A stretch of DNA of 64,000 nucleotides, from positions 1 through 64,000 of the forward strand of contig JAKCWW010000105.1 of NCBI GenBank assembly GCA_026260175.1, given 5' to 3'. Below the pieces are notes generated by a model. It worked only from the letters and a program-made list of their open reading frames with translations, ran no database searches and was not told where the DNA came from. This DNA comes from Reticulitermes lucifugus. Taxonomy: Eukaryota; Arthropoda; Insecta; Blattodea; Rhinotermitidae. Shown piece by piece: positions 35,256 to 47,316 of this stretch; the stretch's first letter is position 1; each line of letters starts with the position of its first letter. A program made the translations under genes and the position numbers.

Positions 35256-35257
<2 letters not shown>
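34776..35257. other. Unannotated stretch
   Basis: Nothing was recognised. Confidence 0.4.
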
Positions 35258-35291
<34 letters not shown>

Positions 35292-35345
35292 TTACTGCAA
35301 TTGGGTTTTCACCCGGTGGCAGTAGTCTTGCACTAGTACAGACGA
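35258..35345 (-). mobile_element. 3' end of a retroelement with (AAT)n tail
   Basis: On the minus strand the sequence reads ACTACTGCCACCGGGTGAAA then ACCCAATTGCAGTAAG, followed by (TAA)11 (plus strand 35258-35290). Its translation LLPPGENPIAVS is a string I associate with 3' ends of insect retroelements that terminate in triplet repeats. Only the last about 55 bp before the tail can be identified. Confidence 0.5.
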
Positions 35346-38107
35346 AACAATAAAAATAACACAAGACAATTAAAATAAGAACTACAAAACAATAAAAATA
35401 AGTACACACAAAACAGCAAAACACAGTGTTCTTACTGGATGAGTAGCTACAAACTGCTTAAGAGAACACGGTTTGGTATACAGAATATCAGTTTCGGAAA
35501 CTTTAAAGAGGAAGATCGTAATTTATCAAATTCTAGGGAACATTATGGCACTTAGTCCTTCGTGGTGTTAAGAATGTTGGCATATTCCCTCATTTCCTCC
35601 TGACAAATGCTCTTTGCTTGTTGCCAGTTTGTCTTGTCTATTCTATTTAGTGTGTAATTTGTCAAATTATCCGTCTTGGCTTAAATCTTATTTACAAAAA
35701 CCGCAGTTGCACCAATTCGAACATACGGATTCTTCAGTATGTAGTGTAATGCAGGCCCATATAGGCTGCACGCTTCGGTGTCCGTAGAATATACACTGAA
35801 GCTATACGTCAGAATTTTGTAGTCGCTTCTTCAGCATAAGTTTTAAGTGTAAATATTAAAATTGAAAGCTAGAAGCATTTCCGTTTCAAGTATTCACTAA
35901 CTACAAACCAAATACTTTCGTCTCCATGCGACTTCCCCCAGAGCACTGAAATAGAACAGGTATAATAGGGGGATGAAGAGCTGTAGCAGCATACACTTCG
36001 TCTTGCGAGTGACAGAGAAATAAAAACAGACACTCCACAAATCAGAGACTAAAAAGGCGAGATAGTTGTACACATTTTATTTTCATGAAAAAGAAGCGAG
36101 AAAATGATGAATAGAAGTCTACAACAATACAGTATTCATAAGAAAAGAATCCAGAACGCAGCAAGAGATCAGCCATGTTCCTAGAAGTGTTGGTAGCCGC
36201 AGTTTACGTATCATGCGTATTTGTTACGCTCATTAAGTGCTATCATCGCATGGAAAGCACCTGGGAGCAGTCGAACAAAGTAGCAATCTCATCGAGAGGA
36301 GGGGTTACGGTAACAGTACAGGAAGCACTGCAGCGCGGAGGTTTCTGGACCAATGTGACTTTTCATTGTTGTTTTTAATACACGGGTGGCTCATGCATTG
36401 AGGGCGGTGGATCGGAACCGTATCAACTGGCAGTTCGCTCATACGCATGATATCCAGTGTGCCTGGCTGCAAGAGAGGGCTACACAGCACCGCTTGCCTG
36501 ATTTGTCTATGCAGTCATGGGGGCCGATTTTCAAGAAACAAAGGCAACCTCACCCTTATACATTTTAAACTCTGTATGAAATAATATCTACATAGTGGTA
36601 GCTTTTAGGCCGAGAATTAGCGTGGAAGTACATCTTTACATTATTCCATAAAGCACTGAGAAAGCTGTCCCATGTTATTCGAAGCTAAACAGCTAAACAG
36701 TGTGATGAAATAAAACGTTATCTGTCTGTTCTACACAGGGTTCTGAATACTTGTATCAGGATTGAGCTTTGAAAAATCGGAACATTTTTAAGATAAAACA
36801 AAGTGAAAATATTTACTTCACATCATAAAATGAACCCCTTTTACATTGCCATGAGTACGAAAATATCGTGCCATAAGCTGGCTTTCTGGCAACTCAACGT
36901 TATGCTATAGCGAACGTTTGAATCTTGCTGAAAGGCTCAACATTGCCAGGTGGCAGTGTACTGCGAGCAACTCTGAAAAACCTGAAAAATCAAAATAAGT
37001 ATGTAAATTATTTCCAAATGATTTTAAGCTCTGTCCACATTGTATCCTCTATATGTCCAAGATTTTCGATTATTTTACAGCTGTTCATTATGCATAAATC
37101 ATATTCGTGTGTTACGATTTCGGATATCAGGATATGATGGTAATTTAAGTCGGATGAGGAGATATGAAATTCATTTAGTAGTACTGTGTTGAAATCTACT
37201 TTAAAGACAGTCGTTACGAGGATGGGATAGGATTAATTTTAGGAAGACGCGTTGTTATGATGGGAAAAGTGAGCCAGACATGCGTTGGGCAGGGACCTGG
37301 GTGGGCCAGAATTCCTGTTTAGACGTGGAGGCGAAGAAATGTCATTACCCTTCCCGGTAATTGAACCCACAAAGTTATTGCGTAACAATAAACAGAGAAA
37401 TGCCGGATTCAGATTGTCTTTACCTGTTCATTTCCGCATTCTTATCTTCTGTTCTGCCGGATAAAGGAAAGAGATCAACGTCAGAGGGCCCCGTATACTT
37501 TATAACAGACTGTACCTTCACTAGCCGTATGTAGTTTCCAAAAAGTAGATTACATAACACTGATTACAGAACTTGTCTTTCTTACGCCATGTGCTAATTT
37601 AATATCCTCAGACTTTTACTTTTGGGGAATTCTTTCTACGTTTAATTTCAGAATCTTTTGTCTTTCTGACTTCTATCATAACAAAAGAGGCTATAATTTT
37701 ACAAGTTTCTTTTTACGGGTGTGACACTTCGTCTCTTATGGAAAGAAAAGAAGAGGTTCGAGGAACTTTCAGAACAAAGTGCTTAGAAGAAACAATCAGG
37801 AGGAGAAGAGGAGGTATTATGACGATTGTTAACTACTAGCATATTAGTGCATAATGATATTTGTTTCTAGTTATTAAGGTTGAATGGGCTGCGCGCAAAA
37901 AAAACCTGGTGTTAGGAGGCGCAGCACCATACGTGTTATACTGTGACATTATGTATACTTGGCTCGAGTAATACGTCTAGCTACCTGTCTATATGACATT
38001 AATTGATTATATTCAAAAGATACAATATTTCTTTGTTTTTATGAAGTGTGTCTTATTATAATAGGAAATCCTTAATTTGCCATCACGATTGTTCGCTGTA
38101 TAATATT
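35346..38107. other. Unannotated stretch
   Basis: No coding motif. A weak B-box-like GTGGGTTCAATTACCGGG on minus at about 37373-37356 could be a decayed SINE head (region 37265-37450), but neither A box nor body match was found. Purine-rich sequence occurs at 37740-37815. Confidence 0.35.
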
Positions 38108-38385
38108 AGTTTCACTTACCGAGCAATCTTCTCAAGCGATTAAGCTTGTGACTTGTATACTGGAGGTGCTGGGTTCGAAAATCAGCCTGCACATCGGCTA
38201 TACTGAATGAAGTTATCCTAGGAAATCCCGGAATACTAGCCCATATTAGGTCACTGTTGCTTCCTGCCATACACTTTCCAATTTATTTTCTGATCAACAA
38301 CCATCATTCTGTTCGATCCTCTATAGGCTTGACTGAGAAAATGACAACGCTGTTAAATAACACCAATAGAATAAAAAATTTAACA
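38108..38385 (+). mobile_element. tRNA-derived SINE, family E
   Basis: The tRNA-like head TACCGAGCAATCTTCTCAAG, CGATTAAGCTTGTGACTTGT, then GTGCTGGGTTCGAAAATC has an A-box-like and a clear B-box-like segment. The body includes GGAAATCCCGGAATACTAGC and TTAGGTCACTGTTGCTTCCT. The 3' end CGCTGTTAAATAACACCAAT, AGAATAAAAAA is A-rich and typical of insect SINE tails. The body block (CCGGA...TTAGGTCAC) is shared with 48893-49165. Confidence 0.7.
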
Positions 38386-40031
38386 ATTTAACAGAACAGT
38401 TCATGGGGCATACAGCCTTATATTCATCTTGGAGATTATAATTGTGACACGGCTTTATGTGATCTGTTTATAAGGTCGATGCATTGCCTGCACTACTTCT
38501 GTGTTGTGAACGAACAGCTGTATTAAAGAGCCCAGTAACTAATGGTAGTTGACATACCATAACATGGTTACCAACGTAGCTACCAGAAAACTTGGAATTA
38601 CACCCCATATTTTTTACTTTTATCGTCGTGAGAACCTTAAATCTCGTAAAATATAAAATTAAGCTTCTTTTGTATTCTAGAATCTGTTAAGTGTGATAAA
38701 ACAAGTTAACCTTAAAACAATTGTCTGCAGTATTAAAGTTCATGTGATCATATATTAATACTCGTAGATCCAAGACTGATTTATGCATAATAGAAATGTA
38801 CTGTGTTAACATTAATGAATAACAATATTTGGTTTCCCACTGTTACGTATTCACAAAACTGAAACATAGAAATTACGATGTGATGTGATGTAACTGCGCT
38901 CTTTATCTCACTGTTGCACTCGCGCTTTGTGCTTGTTCTCCTGTCGTCTGGAACACATTACATGCAATAACTACCAACACCCACTCATAATAAACTGTAT
39001 ATCGCTTTATACCTATAGATTGGTTCATGTCCCTTGGGTAATCTTTTTTTATTCTTTTATTGACGATATGCAGTCAAAATTACGTTCATCCAGGCATATC
39101 GACAGAATATTATTACTGCCCAGCCGATCGAGATAAACTCCTTTTGTCCCTTTTGTTTCAGATTGGGTAATTTGAATGGTGTGTTAGGAATTCCGGTGTG
39201 TGATATTCTGAGTTCTCATACAATTTCAGCATAATTTAGGAATCTATTGACGCCTTTGAGTTGTTGGTATGATTATGTATTTGTCAAGGTTAAATGTTTA
39301 TAGCATAGAATACACAATAGTGTGTATCGTGATGTGTTGTAACTAGCAGAAAAGGGGAGCAGGTTTGAAGAGCTTATATGGAATATCCCATGACAGGCCG
39401 TTACTAATGCAACATTGAAACCATCGGTACGGAAAAAAATAAAAGGCATTAGTTATTATGAAATTTGTGAAGAAAAGTTAAGAAGCGAGTTGAATTAAGC
39501 GTGACACATTGAGTTTATTCTTTAAGCAAGAAAAGGTAGATTAAATTTGGAAAATGATTGCTCCGTAACTAAGGAGAAGTACACGACAGTTCCAAAGCTG
39601 AATTTCCCACGAAAGTCAAGGCAGGTAAACACCGTAACGCTTCTGAATTTAAGTGATCTTTTCTTTAAGACACGGAGTATTTCAAAATCAGTTAGCTGGC
39701 ACAAGGTCTTTCATCAGAAGCTGATAGTTATCTATCTGATAAATAAATCCTTCATTGTGTTTACAGGTCCTTTCATTGAACCCTAGTCTGATCCATTTGA
39801 ATCCGATCTATATTTTCACACACTGTTTCCATAAGGTACACATATATGTATTATCTTTTCGTCTATACCTAGGTCTCCCAATGTTTGTCTTCTCTTATGG
39901 TTTTTCAACCTAACCGCTTTCATGCATTTTCCATTCCCCTAAGCGTGAAGCCGAACTTCTTTAAAAATGTCTCCAAATTCTTTAGTCCAGCGGTTAGACC
40001 CTGATCACCTGCAATAACTTACGCTTCTTAT
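38386..40031. other. Unannotated stretch
   Basis: No recognised features. Short frames at 38927-39136 and 39547-39786 (+) lack motifs. Confidence 0.4.
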
Positions 40032-40260
40032 AACCACTAGGGCTCTAGTTCGGCCACTGGTTATCATCACTAAGATTCCAGTTTTATATGTTGGTTCGCG
40101 CACTGGTTATCATCACTAAGATTCTAGTTTCGTATGTTGGTTCGGACGCTGGTTATCATCACTGAGATTCTAGTTTCGTATGTTGGTTCGTTCACTGGTT
40201 ATCACCATTAAGGTTCCAGTTTCACGTGTTGGTTTGTACACTGGTTACCATCACTCAAGC
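40032..40260. repeat. 46-bp tandem repeat, about 4.5 copies plus edge fragment
   Basis: The unit begins CACTGGTTATCATCACTAAG and continues ATTCTAGTTTCGTATGTTGG, TTCG plus two bases. Starts fall at 40055, 40101, 40147, 40193 and 40239, exactly 46 bp apart. The middle two copies are the most alike and the outermost the most diverged, the pattern expected when unequal exchange homogenises the centre. Confidence 0.95.
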
Positions 40261-40582
40261 CCTCCATGTAAATTTCGCATATCAACTTAAATTAGACCAT
40301 GGCCGCTTCCATATTGTTCGTTCACTAGTCCGACATTTTGTAGGCCTAATTTAACCAGTCGTTAAATAAACCGAGAATAAAAAATAAATAATTTAAATAA
40401 GACTTAGTCACTTGATGCCATTGATTATGAATTTAATTCTTATTAAAAATTATACCAGGATACGTATCTTTTTACGTACCAATTTCTTTAAGTAAAACCA
40501 CATTTTGGTGTTAGTGTTCCTTTTCACTGACTGTAGTTTAATCTACCTTATTGCCAACAATTACTCATTATTAGCGACAGAG

Positions 40583-40636
40583 GTACTAGAGGAAATAACA
40601 GAAGGATGGCAAAAACTGTATAGTGAGGAGTGTAAG
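40583..40636 (+). pseudogene. Possible RT-tail fragment
   Basis: The reading LEEITEGWQKLYSEECKL resembles the family segment before the HVARMG block, usually DEVTGEWRKLHNEELHDLY. It is only 18 codons, with nothing else supporting it on this strand, so it may be chance. Confidence 0.35.
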
Positions 40637-41054
40637 TTATAACTTACCCCACTACATAACAGCAGGTGATCGTATTCAGGACACCAAAATGTGAGGGACA
40701 TACGAAGGCTGTAAATGTGGATGTGCGATATACAGCTGACAGTCGACGATACGAGACGTTTAGACGCAGCGTGCATGAAAGTTCTGAGGCCAATACATGG
40801 AGTGACATGAGAAGTAAAGACGTTTGCTTACAATTGGGAGAAGAGAAGAGAGATTAAGGATTGCGAAGTCAGTGAAAGTAACGTCTGTGAAGAATGTCTC
40901 CAGATACAGTTCCACGAAAAGCGCTGTTGTAGGGGCTATACCTCTTGTAAAACGAGATTTTGGCCGACGACGAACAAGGCTACTGAATCAGTTTTAGCCT
41001 CGACGTGATCAGGAGTGACACAGATTTTGACAGGCAGAAGTATGAGTTTGAGCT

Positions 41055-41280
41055 GGAGTGCCACTATCAAAGGGTACGTACTACCTAGTGCAACGCCTAT
41101 ATGTCTGCAGTCAACACCCATACATCCTGACACTTTCACACCCTTTTTCTTAAAGTCGATTTTAATATTATTCACCAACTTACACACAGGCTTTTCCCAT
41201 CAAGTGTTCCAATCAAAATTATGTATTTCTGATATACCGCTCATCTCGTCCTTAATTTGGTCACCTAATAGTACGTGTAT
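41055..41280 (-). pseudogene. Non-LTR retrotransposon relic: RT C-terminal tail
   Basis: On the minus strand one frame gives VTKLRTR, AVYQKYIILIGTLDGKS (family usual AGHVARM...YKILVGKPEGK), then decayed sequence with KSTLRKRV and VWVLTADI standing where DLREVG and DWIHLAQDR should be. A parallel frame gives NNIKIDFKKKGVKVSGC, close to DNIKMDLKEIG. Conserved blocks are therefore spread over at least two frames by small indels. The copy is old and 5'-truncated. Confidence 0.5.
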
Positions 41281-43577
41281 TTACTAAAGAGTGCAGCTGT
41301 GCCTCGCATTACACAGTGCTGTCTGTCATTCTTTTGTCTCCTCTCTCTTAGCTCCAAAGCAAATATTAAGTAACTGCAACAAAACATTACTGCAGTCTTA
41401 ACTGTGTCGGTTAGGTAGTTGGTTTGAATCTCAGCATGTTCTTATTTTTTCTCAGTCAATTAAGTGACTACCTTCAAGCACTTCAAAATTTCCTTCTTCC
41501 AGATTCCTATATATTTAACATTATTCTAATCTTTCAATCTCATTCGACGTTATTTTGCACCAGAAACTGAAGCACCGCTGTCGATTAACCCAAATCACGT
41601 CAATAAATGGTGCCACATTTATTTTACTTGTTCTAAGAGTAGCTAGATGGAACATTCTCAAATATTTAACTTAATTTTTCAATCTGTAATTTTTCTGTCA
41701 AGTGTGGTTTTCGCTGTCATTTATTTTACACTACACACAGATGATCTGCAAACTTCTGTAAGTATTAATTATACTTCACATAATGGATAATGTTTAACAT
41801 ACTTTTGTGTCAAAATTAGAAATAGGACCCTCTTTCGTTATAAACAAAATTAGGCCTGATTGTTGTTCATATATAAAGACGTATTTAATTACTGTTGTGA
41901 TTTAGAATTGATAGCTTTTTTTTTTGTCGAGTGTCTCAAATTCAAAACGACGAATCAGAATATCCTAGTAAAAGGATAATCTTCAGTTTCGCGTCCGGTG
42001 AAAATTAGTTTCTGGTATTTGTGTCACATAAACGTGTTAAAGTACCTTCAACTGGTATAAATTTAAGATAAGGTAGCACGAAAGTTACTTACTCGGAAAT
42101 GTCTTGCAAGTTTATGGCAGTGAAAGTTCAGAGTACAATGTTTTACACTCAGCGCCGTATGAATTCCATCACACTACATTCAGTAATAGCTATGAAGGTG
42201 ACGTTTGTCTGTTCTGTCAGCACTTCTCATGAAAACAAAGCTCTTCTCTCTTTCGACAGAGAAAACTTCACATCGCAGCTATGTTGGACATTGCTCAACA
42301 TCCGAGGTGAACTTAATCAGACTTACACGGTGATTCGGTATTTGCCCGTACTGCTTTCTCCACATGACTCGTCATTGTTGTGTGACAGGTATTTTTATTG
42401 TATTTTGTGCATTCTCTCGGCAATGCGCATAAGGAGTGTAGAAAGGGAATGAAGTCAATTCTTTATGCTGATCTGTCTGTTTGTCTGTCTGTTAGTGTAT
42501 TTTGAGCAGATATCAGCTGAACGGTTCCTGAGTCAATGTCATATGAATATTTTGCCTTTAAAGACAACCCCAAACCAACACATTTAAATTTCCTGCAGTG
42601 CGTAATGCAAACGTGGCTGATGCACGAATTTGTGAGGCAGATGCAACACTAGCGCCATTAAAGAAATTTGTTATCTGTAACGGCCAGTATTGGCCATGTT
42701 GTGCATGCTAAACATGGTAATGCTAGGTACATATTTTGATGTAAATGATGAAGGAGTAAGTTTGTAACATTTATATAGTGCGCGCAGCTATATCCATCAC
42801 ATTAAAAGAACACACATGGGAAGGCTACATAAAATTTGAATTGAACTTTGTAATTAATGCTAGTAATGTGTTCAGCTAAGGTATTCGGAGTAATTAGCAT
42901 CACTCATTGCGCCAAGGTGCAAAGAATGCCTGTGGCAAATTTGCACTCTTCAGTGCGAGTTGTTAGTAACGTATTTGGCTAGTCATATTTTATTAATTTT
43001 TTTTACACATTTTTGCTTGAATATTTCTTAAGTCTGAAATGTATTACAAGTGCAGGAACGCACTCCCTTTAAGCGGATCCTTTGTCATCATGTCATGGCG
43101 CGTCCTCGGGTTGATGCTGGAGGAGAAAAGTCATCAGTCACAGAGGGCAGCTGCACATATGTTTAATTAGCAGTCGCGGACAGCCGACAGGAGGATGTCT
43201 CCAGTATGAGCTTTAACCGTGGTATTAAGAGTCTCGCACTCTAAACTGCGATCTCTTAAGGAATGATTCTGACAGATTTGTTAGCCAATATGGGGTTTGG
43301 TGGGTTCTTCCAGTGTTATTGAGGTGATTCAGTTAAGAAGGATTACATTAGTCCTTTTGCGTTCAAATTACTCTTGTGCCTTCCAACAGTCTGATCCAAA
43401 TTAATTTTCCAGAAAATATCTAACCTTCAAAGTTCAAAAACAGCCGCTAGACAACAGAAGCTTGGGGAAAACCTAACATAAAAGACACTGTACAATAATG
43501 TGTCTGTTTGTGTTCGACACGGGACTGCGGACAGCGAACAGAGCCGTCGAGTCTAACTCGACATTGAATCGGTAAGG
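41281..43577. other. Unannotated stretch
   Basis: A short B-box-like GGTTTGAATCTCAGC lies at 41420-41434 without an obvious SINE body. A 117-codon frame at 42099-42452 (+) has no recognised domain. Confidence 0.4.
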
Positions 43578-43700
43578 GATAATGCGTCATGCAACACGTA
43601 TGGCTGAAAGTGGGAGTGAATACATACTTCTGATCTGTGAAGTATGAAGCACGATATAAATTGGGAGACCTGGAAGTAGATGGAAAGATAAAATAGACTT
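43578..43700 (+). pseudogene. Non-LTR retrotransposon relic: RT C-terminal tail fragment
   Basis: The plus strand reads MRHATRMAESGSEYILLICE (family usual GHVARMGESRNAYRVLVGK), then IGRPGSRWKDKIDFW (usual LGRPRRRWEDNIKMD). Between the two blocks about ten codons with a stop replace the PEGKRP segment. The conserved GRP and RW dipeptide positions are intact. It ends abruptly at about 43700, with no 3' tag downstream. Confidence 0.68.
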
Positions 43701-43964
43701 TTGGTTGGTACTAGTGTGTGTAGTCCTAAGAATATGTGGACTGTATTTACCTAGTTTAGAAAATTTAAAATTATGACTTTTCTAAACATGGTAATGAAAT
43801 TTCTACTTCTATGTAACTCTACGTACGCTTGTTCGGTCTTGTGTGTAATGCAAGCCATGTTCAGCGAGTAATGAGGTGAAATGTAAGGTAGTTATGTTTT
43901 GTGAGCGTGCTTAATTCTGCCTATTTTATCGACATGAATTAATTTTGTCACAATAAAACACAAA

Positions 43965-44170
43965 CCGGATGATATGGTTAACCGGTCAGTCGGCAACAGA
44001 ATCTACTGTTTTGGAACAGTAGGTTAATATTTCCAGAAAATGGAAATCTGTGCTTTATGAACCCAAAGTACACCGTCTAGGGTGACTGCCAGCACTTAAC
44101 AAGCTGTGTACTAATTTCAGTGCTGGGTTCAAGTCTCTTGAAGCTTAAATACATCGATTGATTAGGACCA
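43965..44170 (+). mobile_element. tRNA-like segments, probable SINE remnants
   Basis: At 43975-44040 TATGGTTAACCGGTCAGTCG is followed by a strong hairpin CTACTGTTTTGGAACAGTAG (8-bp stem) in the anticodon-arm position. At 44075-44145 GGTGACTGCCAGCACTTAAC is followed by GTGCTGGGTTCAAGTCTCTT, a clear B box. No body match to the other SINEs was found; they may be two decayed heads. Confidence 0.4.
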
Positions 44171-44654
44171 GCTACTCGTAGAAATGACAGGGGGGTACAT
44201 AACACGATTGTCGATTTTGTGGTGAATTGATTGAAATAAATTTGACGATATCTCATCGCGGAAGCGCACTAGAAAAGGTCATTACGAGAAAAATAAACGA
44301 GTGCTGGGTGGCGCCCCCTCAAGAGCCCTCGTCCTGTCTCTCGTCTGGCTCAAATGGCGGAAGTAACTACGTTGCAGGCTGGCCAGCCGTCCTTCCTACA
44401 GCGTGCTTAAGTACTCGGGGTACTTGGAATATTTAATTAATTGCATTGAGAACTCCCTTACTTCAGAAATGCGGAGAGTAGGAACGGAACCAATCATGTA
44501 CACGTTTGTACCACGCGTTCTGACTATGCCCGTACAGTTGTGAGGGTTTGGGGATTTCCCTTGCCCTGTTATGAAAACACTGGGTAATAACTTAAACAGG
44601 GCACCACCTCTTCCTTAACGATCTTTCTAAATGTAATGACCACAGTAATGAACC
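44171..44654. other. Unannotated stretch
   Basis: Nothing was recognised. Confidence 0.4.
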
Positions 44655-45245
44655 TCTGTGGGCTCTTTTGAATTCAGCAGGGAACAAACGGGTAACCTCT
44701 GCTGAGTTACTTTTGGCTTCTCAGAGGGACTTTGCTGCATGCTGTGAGACTGTGCCTGCAACATCTTTAAGGGTGCTTCATTATCACACGCTCATGTAGA
44801 TCGTTACGTTATAATCAGAAACATACTAGGTTCTATTTTGAACAAATTTGTTGCATCCATAAGCATGTGGGAAATTTAAACATGCTGTAATGCACGTAGC
44901 TGCTATTTTGGTCATTGTCGAGGGCGTTACGCTGGAAAACCCACAGCCTTCCGTAGAACGAATTTGTCTCCGTCTTCACGTGGAAGAGGGAGAAGGAGAA
45001 TGTACTCTCTTGAAGCTGAATCAAACTGCAGGAAATCTTTCCTTTGAGCAGAAGAGTTAGTCTGGTCCAGTCACGTTACTGTTAAATAACAGGGACGTAA
45101 ATGTCAGAGGAGCAAGTTAAGAGAAATGCCTAAAATTAGGTTGTTTTGATTATATCCATTGTTACATATGACAACTGCTTGTAGCTGGTGTGAGTACCTG
45201 TTGGTTTCTCAAGAAGGACTCTGCTCCATGGAGTTAGATAGTTAA
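44655..45245 (+). mobile_element. Retrotransposon 3' tags
   Basis: At 45205-45232 TTTCTCAAGAAGGACTCTGC then TCCATGGA is the best-preserved version of the 3' tag found at the end of the RT-tail family (also 28987, 60347, minus-strand 2650, 50905, 53482, 56335). A weaker one, GGCTTCTCAGAGGGACTTTG, is at 44715-44734. The coding tail upstream of each is not recognisable, and the sequence between them is not annotated. Confidence 0.45.
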
Positions 45246-46315
45246 TTAGTGTGTCTACATTATTTACACACATAAATATTTTATTGAGTTCATGAAGGTT
45301 GGCATTAAATTGCGAAACGTTGAAAAGATGTTTACTAGGGTCGCCAGACGGACATGTGGTTAACGACGAAATCTCTTCTCCCCTGCTGGTGTCTGCTTAA
45401 GGTATGAAGTACCCAAAGCATTTGAGTGTTCCTTTTGATTTCATATAACCCAAGCAGTTGATGCTTTGTGACATATTGGACTTAATAACAGTAAAATATT
45501 TTTCGCTTCTATCCTAGTACTTCTTCGGTAAAGGCCAAAAATACAATTAAAAATTCTTCTCGCTTTTGCCCATTATTTTCCCGACTCAGTTTGTAATTTA
45601 TTTTCCTTTACTTCGAATTTTCCTGGCTTCAGCTGTGGTAAGTTGGACGCTATATTTAAATAATCCATTTTACATCAACAGTGAGAAATATAAAAGAGCA
45701 TAGTCGCCCAGCTATTTTACTGTGTAGGAACTAATAGAATTAATTTGCTACGCAAAAGGCAGCCATGGCGACAGATTAAAGCAAGACGTCTGAAAATTAA
45801 ATTTTCAAAGCACAGAAAATAGCAATTCTCTAACGCTTCTCGCATCTTCTGCTCTCCTGCATCCCTTGTACCGACTTCACTGACATCTGTATCCTTTCAT
45901 GTTAGACTAATGACACAGCATCCCGCTGCGCGGCGCTGAAACATGTTTTCTCTTCTCCGTGAGGTGCATCACGTTGAATGGCAGGTTGTGCCCAATTTAT
46001 GCACACACGCACCCTCAGTAACACGGTCCACCCTTCCTTTCCTGTCACCAGCATTGCTGTATTCCTGTTGCTGCAGCATTATTTTCTCTTTCCACAAATT
46101 AAAAGTTCTGGTTGAAGGTAAAGTAAATATTAATTAAAATTAATCGTTTGATAACTCCGCAGAAATACTACTGCATTCATCTTCTAAAGGTGGGTAAGGA
46201 AATTGCGGCCCTCACAATGTAAGAAAGTATTAATTTACAAATTGTCCTCTGTGATGTCAAGACTTGGTTAATATTATGACTATGTACTGTGCGTGTATAC
46301 ATTTTTGTAATTATA
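45246..46315. other. Unannotated stretch
   Basis: Nothing was recognised. Confidence 0.4.
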
Positions 46316-46430
46316 GAAAAAAGAGACAAAAGGAAAGAAATAAGAAAGAGAAAGGAAAAGGATGAGAAAGAAGAGGAAGAGGGGAAATATAATATGAGGG
46401 ACTGAGGAAAGAAGGAAGGAAAAAAAAGAT
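46316..46430. repeat. Polypurine tract (A/G-rich plus strand)
   Basis: About 115 bp that is nearly all A and G on the plus strand (GAAAGAAATAAGAAAGAGAA and similar), with a short TATAATAT interruption. It could form triplex (H-DNA). The hydrophobic minus-strand frame here is only this tract translated. Confidence 0.8.
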
Positions 46431-47107
46431 GATTGAGATTGATGGAGTAGAGGCTTTAAAAAGATACGGACCAATCGTTCAGTTACTCAAGAAATCCCTC
46501 GCCTTCCACTAACCGAAGGGTCATTTCCATATTTGTAAAAGACAGGCTCTCCGGTCCCGATATTCACACCCTATCGGTCTAAAATCAAATTAATGTTAGG
46601 ATATATACTCACGTACTTATACGTACATGCGTATTTTAACCTTAAGACATTCCGATTAAGGTTTTGTGTGAATTTCTCAATTCTCCCATGCCTAGTACAT
46701 CACCGCTAGACCCATGCTTTGTCACTTCTTTAGCTAGCAAGGTCGGACTCCTAGTGCAGTTGTTAATGCTTTATGTTTATTGTAATTAGAATTAAACACC
46801 TGGCAGACACTGATTGGGTGTTATATCAGCTGCGTAGAATATTTAAAGACATGTAATTGGTTACTGTATGTAGCCTTTTATGACTTAACGATGATTTGAG
46901 AACTTCATGCACTGAATCATCACTGCTCTGTTTCAAGACACAGTTTCGACATTTTCTGAGAGTTTGTAGAAAAAGGTTAGCCAGTCTGCGGAACGACATT
47001 CGGACTTGGCATCTTCCGAATCATTCCTACCTTCGGTAAGAAAACCAATTCATATTCGGTTTAATGAGCGCCTTAATACATTAACGACACCAATCAGAGT
47101 TCGCATT
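46431..47107. other. Unannotated stretch
   Basis: Nothing was recognised. Confidence 0.4.
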
Positions 47108-47316
47108 GAGGTCTTTGCTGTTCTGGGATGTTACGCAGCTCTGGTTGGTAGTTTATTTACCGACGTTTCAGGACAGGTTATCGGTCAAGAAGTCCAGTCT
47201 TCTTGGACTGCTTGACCCTTGAAGATGGGACCGATAGGCTGTCCCGAAACGTCGGTAAACAATTACGAACCAACGGTGCGTAAAAATGTAAGAAGAGCGA
47301 AGACTTCAACTACACC
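47108..47316. mobile_element. Foldback (MITE-like) element, best-preserved palindrome
   Basis: Two arms of about 90-100 bp in inverted orientation. Left: TTCTGGGATGTTACGCAG, GGTTGGTAGTTTATTTACCG, ACGTTTCAGGACAG, TTATCGGTC. Right: GACCGATAGGCTGTCCCGAA, ACGTCGGTAAACAATTACGA, ACCAACGGTGCGTAA, then AAGAGCGAAGAC. The centre folds on itself through AGTCCA (about 47192) and TGGACT (about 47204). In the right arm GAAGA (47221-47225), T, GGGAC (47227-47231), a 9-nt loop, GTCCC (47241-47245) and GAAACGTCGG form the hairpin module; in the left arm part of it is deleted. There is no coding capacity. Confidence 0.85.

Noticed and set aside
37265-37450. SINE on minus strand
   Set aside because: A single B-box-like match without an A box at the right distance or a shared body.
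40055-40260. CRISPR array
   Set aside because: The 46-bp units abut directly and differ throughout, so there is no repeat-spacer structure.
46280-46474. Membrane protein frames (also 53219-53542 and 32080-32391)
   Set aside because: Hydrophobicity comes from reading purine/pyrimidine-biased simple DNA; there are no other coding signals.
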